Shown here: positions 7,837 through 10,977 of the stretch, piece after piece
How positions within the stretch are numbered: position 1 is the first letter of the stretch
How the letters are laid out: the number at the start of each line of letters is the position of its first letter
Source: Methylococcaceae bacterium
Lineage (GTDB): Bacteria > Pseudomonadota > Gammaproteobacteria > Methylococcales > Methylomonadaceae
Direction: 5' to 3'
DNA length: 10,977 bases
Assembly: GCA_947505055.1 (NCBI GenBank)
Contig: CANNLO010000147.1
Location: forward strand, 1-10,977
Program-made: the position numbers and the translations under genes
The notes under the pieces: generated by a model
Database searches by the model: none
The model's input: only the letters and a program-made list of their open reading frames with translations
What the model was told of the DNA's origin: nothing

Positions 7837-10086
7837 ATGCTAAATAAGATGAAAAGTTCCGGACAGGTGACTATCAAAATGCGTTTTACGATAATTTTGA
7901 GCACATTGGTCATCGGGTTTACGTTGTTTGGTTTCGCAACATTCAAGGCTATGAATACCTTGAGTGTTAATGGGCCCATTTATCAGCGTATCGTCCAGGG
8001 TAAAGACATAATTGCCGATGTCCTGCCGCCTCCAGAATATATCATCGAATCCTATCTGGTTGCACTGCAATTAACTCAGACCAACGATCCCGCTGAAATC
8101 AGTACGCTAATATCGCGTTTTCAAGTTTTAAAATCGGAATATGAGTCCCGCCATCAATATTGGACAGAGCAACCTTTGGAGCAAGAGCTTCAGAGTTCTT
8201 TACTTGAACGCTCTTACCGTCCGGCCCAAACCTTTTACAATGAAGCCAGTCAGCGGTTTCTGCCAAGTATTCAGTCTGGCAATCATGATAGTTCTCAGGT
8301 AAGTCTCTTGGTAATGCGCCATGCCTATGAAGAGCATCGTGCTGTTATAGATGATGTCGTGAAAGTTACAACTGCTCACAACCAGGAAGTTGAGACGCAA
8401 ACCCACACTACTATATTTTGGTACAAAGTCATCTTGGCTTGTATCTTTTTCTTCAGCGTTGCACTTGCCGTCATATTAACCATAGTGATCAGTCGTGGTA
8501 TTTTACGTTCACTGAAAACTATCCAGCAGGTTGCAGGAGCCATTGCAGAGGGCGATTTGAACTCCAGAATTGACATTGATCAACGAGATGAAATCGGTGA
8601 TCTTTTACGTTCAATGAAAACCATGCAGGACGTTATTAACGGTTTTGTCTCTGGCCTGGAAATTATGTCGAAAAAGCACGCTGAAGGTTGGATCAAAGAG
8701 CAGTTGGACGTTTCAAAATACGCCGGTATCTTTGGCACTATAGCTCATGATGTTAATGAATTGATTCAATCTCGAATCACTATTAATAGAAGATTAATTT
8801 CTATCATTACTGAATATGCCAAAGGTGACTTTTCTATTGACATGGATGTTCTGCCAGGTGAAACCATTGATATTACTGAAGCCATGAGCAGTGTTAAAAA
8901 GTCTTTTCTTGATGTTAACAATGAAATAAAAATGCTCGCAGAAGCGGGCGCTAAAGGTGATTTTTCAAAGCGTAGTGATATAGATAGATTTGAGTTTATG
9001 TTCAAGCAAATTCTATGTAATTTCAATAACTTGATGGAAACTTGCGATATTAGCTTTCACGATGTATTACGTGTTGCTAACGCTATGGCTCAAGGCGATC
9101 TGACCCAAACCATCACTAAAGACTATCTCGGCTTGTTTGGCCGAACTAAGGATGGTATCAATGGTACCGTTGAAAACCTCAAAGGCCTGGTTGGTGAAAT
9201 TAAGGAAGCAACTGATACCATTAGTACTGCCGCAAAGGAAATTGCTGCTGGCAACAATGATTTATCTCATCGTACTGAAGAGCAAGCGGCCAGTTTGGAA
9301 GAAACTGCAGCGAGCATGGAAGAGCTAACCTCTACTGTGCAGCTCAATGCCGCAAACGCCAAACAAGCAAACCAACTTGCGGTAGATGCTTCCGAAATAG
9401 CCGGCAAAGGTGTCGATGTTGTCGGGCAAGTGGTTCGAACCATGGATGATATTAACGATTCTTCGCGCCGGATCGGTGACATTATTTCGGTGATTGACGA
9501 TATCGCGTTTCAAACCAATATCCTTGCCCTTAACGCCGCAGTTGAAGCAGCCCGTGCCGGAGAGCAAGGCAGAGGTTTTGCCGTAGTGGCTGTAGAAGTT
9601 CGCAATCTTGCACAACGAGCCGCTATGGCAGCCGGAGAAATAAAACATTTGATTGATGACTCAGTTACCAAAGTTTCAGAGGGTAGTCAATTGGTAGCAA
9701 AAGCAGGTCAAACCATGGAAGAGATAGTTAATTCCATTCATGGAGTTACTGCAATGATGAATGAAATCAGTGATGCTTCAGCAGAACAAACAGCTGGTAT
9801 CCAACAAGTCAATCAAGCTATAGGTCAGATGGATGATGTGACTCAGCAAAATGCCGCACTGGTTGAGCAAGCCGCTGCCGCAGCAGAATCACTGGAAGAG
9901 CAAGCTCAAAAATTATCTGGGACAATGTCGCAATTCAAAGTGGTTAGTCACTCTAATAATGCGCCTAGTGATATATTTAAAAGTAAGCCTATCGATGCTT
10001 TTCATCGAGCTTCACCACAAAAAAAGACAGCCGCTACGCCTAAATTTATTGAACAATCCTCCAGTGACGAATGGGAAGAGTTCTAA
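7837..10086 (+). CDS. Methyl-accepting chemotaxis protein with several HAMP-like repeats
   Basis: Inner-membrane chemoreceptor that signals through CheA/CheW to the flagellar motor. From the ATG at 7837 it has 749 residues. This start follows GAGAG at 7825-7829; an upstream ATG at 7783 or TTG at 7744 lacks such a site. TM1 is about 17-38, a helical periplasmic sensor about 39-193 (with [15 protein letters not shown] near 60-74), and TM2 about 194-218. A HAMP domain follows (219-271), then further HAMP-like units marked by GDL/GDF turns near 239, 330, 374 and 420. The cytoplasmic coiled-coil bundle has Glu/Gln-rich methylation segments ([17 protein letters not shown], 481-497) and the conserved hairpin tip ([20 protein letters not shown], 556-575; [21 protein letters not shown] follows). 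A flexible tail ends in EWEEF, matching the xWxxF pentapeptide that tethers CheR/CheB. The ligand is unknown. It appears monocistronic. Confidence 0.93.
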   Translation: MLNKMKSSGQVTIKMRFTIILSTLVIGFTLFGFATFKAMNTLSVNGPIYQRIVQGKDIIADVLPPPEYIIESYLVALQLTQTNDPAEISTLISRFQVLKSEYESRHQYWTEQPLEQELQSSLLERSYRPAQTFYNEASQRFLPSIQSGNHDSSQVSLLVMRHAYEEHRAVIDDVVKVTTAHNQEVETQTHTTIFWYKVILACIFFFSVALAVILTIVISRGILRSLKTIQQVAGAIAEGDLNSRIDIDQRDEIGDLLRSMKTMQDVINGFVSGLEIMSKKHAEGWIKEQLDVSKYAGIFGTIAHDVNELIQSRITINRRLISIITEYAKGDFSIDMDVLPGETIDITEAMSSVKKSFLDVNNEIKMLAEAGAKGDFSKRSDIDRFEFMFKQILCNFNNLMETCDISFHDVLRVANAMAQGDLTQTITKDYLGLFGRTKDGINGTVENLKGLVGEIKEATDTISTAAKEIAAGNNDLSHRTEEQAASLEETAASMEELTSTVQLNAANAKQANQLAVDASEIAGKGVDVVGQVVRTMDDINDSSRRIGDIISVIDDIAFQTNILALNAAVEAARAGEQGRGFAVVAVEVRNLAQRAAMAAGEIKHLIDDSVTKVSEGSQLVAKAGQTMEEIVNSIHGVTAMMNEISDASAEQTAGIQQVNQAIGQMDDVTQQNAALVEQAAAAAESLEEQAQKLSGTMSQFKVVSHSNNAPSDIFKSKPIDAFHRASPQKKTAATPKFIEQSSSDEWEEF

Positions 10087-10326
10087 CAAGGTCGACTGTG
10101 CAAAGTACATAAATTCAATATTTAAATCAAACATATGCGCAGCGCAGGATAGTTGGAACGCTATCTCACGTTGTGTAAGTTTAATTTTGACTAGTAATAT
10201 GTTTTATGAAGGTCATGCTGGGTCATTAGGAGTTAGTAAATCATCTCAGTTCACTGCCATAAATTGGCCAGTCGAGAACCGCCTCTTGATGATAGCATCC
10301 CGTTATTACGAATAGCACGTGTAATC

Positions 10327-10348
10327 CAGTTTATATCGATATAAACTG
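10327..10348. promoter_or_regulatory. 22-bp perfect palindrome upstream of Rap1a-like gene
   Basis: Each 11-base half reads CAGTTTATATC on its own strand, centred between 10337 and 10338, with no mismatch or spacer. By chance a perfect palindrome of this length is expected about 0.003 times in a window this size. It ends 31 bp before the ATG of the downstream gene. No T-tract follows, and a spacer-free palindrome makes a poor hairpin, so an operator for a dimeric regulator is more likely than a terminator. The regulator is unknown. Confidence 0.55.
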
Positions 10349-10379
10349 CTCTCATGTGAAAAATCCATGGAGTTTAAAA

Positions 10380-10730
10380 ATGAAAACGTCAAAGTTAATC
10401 CTAATCGTTACAATGCTGATACCAATTTCAGCTAACGCTGGTCTCAATGCTTTTATAAATGGCCAGAAGCTTCATGACAAGTCAACCGCCTATAAAAGCG
10501 GTGATATAGACAATGCGGAGCTCTATGATGCCGGCGCTTATCTTTATTATGTTATGGGGGTTGTTGACGCAACTATGGGGGCTGGCATATTTTGCCCACA
10601 AAATATCACTTCAGATCAAGTTGCAAATGTTGTTTCTAAATACTTAAATGAACATCAAGAATTATGGAGTAAAAGTGCCGAGTCACTTGTTAAGGCTGCA
10701 CTCATGAACGAATGGCCTTGCCCGAAGTAA
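10380..10730 (+). CDS. Secreted Rap1a/Tai-family immunity-like protein
   Basis: 116 residues from the ATG at 10380, chosen because GGAG (10369-10372) lies seven bases upstream and a signal peptide begins there; a GTG at 10356 would add eight residues ahead of it. Residues 1-20 form a Sec signal peptide (KTSK, hydrophobic LILIVTMLIPI, cleavage after SANA). The mature part follows the Rap1a/Tai pattern: AGAYLYYVMGVVDA (51-64), FCPQNITSDQVANVVSKYL (71-89), an EH..LW segment, SLVKAAL (102-108) and terminal EWPC. C72 and C114 probably form the family's disulfide. Known members protect the periplasm against type VI-secreted peptidoglycan amidases, though many homologues occur alone with no known effector. 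No amidase effector gene lies within the window, so an immunity role here is inference only. A perfect palindrome precedes the gene. Confidence 0.75.
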   Translation: MKTSKLILIVTMLIPISANAGLNAFINGQKLHDKSTAYKSGDIDNAELYDAGAYLYYVMGVVDATMGAGIFCPQNITSDQVANVVSKYLNEHQELWSKSAESLVKAALMNEWPCPK

Positions 10731-10977
10731 TATAAAAAACAAGTTTGGTTTGGGCACCAATTTAAACGCTCAATATTTAAATCTACTTTGTCTGATTATA
10801 TAAATCTTGGCAACAGGAAATTAGATTGGCCATTGCCAAACGAATACTTGTGGTCAGGATAGCTTGCGTGGTGATCTGGGGAATAGAGGCTACGAAAGGC
10901 AAAAAAGCTGAAGTCTTGCGTAAATTTTTAAAAAAGTTAAGCGGCAGGCTTTCTTATATCTTGTGTAAATGTCAATC

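Noticed and set aside
9851..10315. 154-codon + strand ORF overlapping the chemoreceptor end
   Set aside because: Its first half is the out-of-frame reading of the receptor; the tail after 10086 has no ribosome site and no family resemblance.
10826..10977. Open frame from a TTG to the right edge with AGGAAA five bases upstream (about 50 codons, basic)
   Set aside because: Start codon is poor, product not recognised and the end is outside the window; it could be real but cannot be supported.
10937..10977. Possible minus-strand gene end (12 codons ending RKPAA then stop) entering from the right
   Set aside because: Far too short to distinguish from chance.

Overview
The window looks like chromosomal DNA of a gammaproteobacterium. 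Base composition is moderate and AT-rich intergenic stretches are long. The gene set fits this: a FabF-type ketosynthase of the aryl-polyene flavour, a YbiB/TrpD2 homologue, heme o synthase, glutathione-dependent formaldehyde oxidation, the detached C-terminal subunit of a B12-dependent ribonucleotide reductase (the split form known from Pseudomonas), and a chemoreceptor with a Tsr-like C-terminal pentapeptide. Formaldehyde oxidation plus this mix would suit a methylotroph or methanotroph (Methylococcales-like), but that is inference and no methane or methanol oxidation gene is present.

Left block (1-3089): the 3' part of a beta-ketoacyl-ACP synthase enters from the left edge on the + strand. 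It converges on a two-gene minus-strand operon, cyoE then a ybiB/trpD2-type gene, whose stop and start codons overlap by 4 bp. A gene-poor stretch of about 820 bp follows (3090-3910), holding only weak small ORFs.

Middle block (3911-5896): a two-gene + strand operon for glutathione-dependent formaldehyde detoxification. A class III alcohol dehydrogenase (S-(hydroxymethyl)glutathione dehydrogenase) is followed 12 bp later by S-formylglutathione hydrolase. Together they convert the glutathione-formaldehyde adduct to formate and free glutathione.

Ribonucleotide reductase block (5897-7498): this is the most interesting part. After a REP-like palindromic repeat there are two close matches to the NrdR operator consensus. 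Their start points are 32 bp apart (three helical turns) and the first contains a perfect TATAAT. An RNR gene is expected directly downstream, but the next gene is about 470 bp further on and is only nrdJb, the small C-terminal subunit. The catalytic nrdJa is not in the window. The unusually long leader contains a 93-bp inverted-repeat element that could be a MITE-like insertion or a structured RNA.

Right block (7499-10977): a large transmembrane methyl-accepting chemotaxis protein with several HAMP-like repeats and a C-terminal EWEEF pentapeptide. It is followed by a small secreted Rap1a/Tai-type (type VI immunity-like) protein that has no visible effector partner and is preceded by a 22-bp perfect palindrome. 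The last 250 bp contain no gene I can support.
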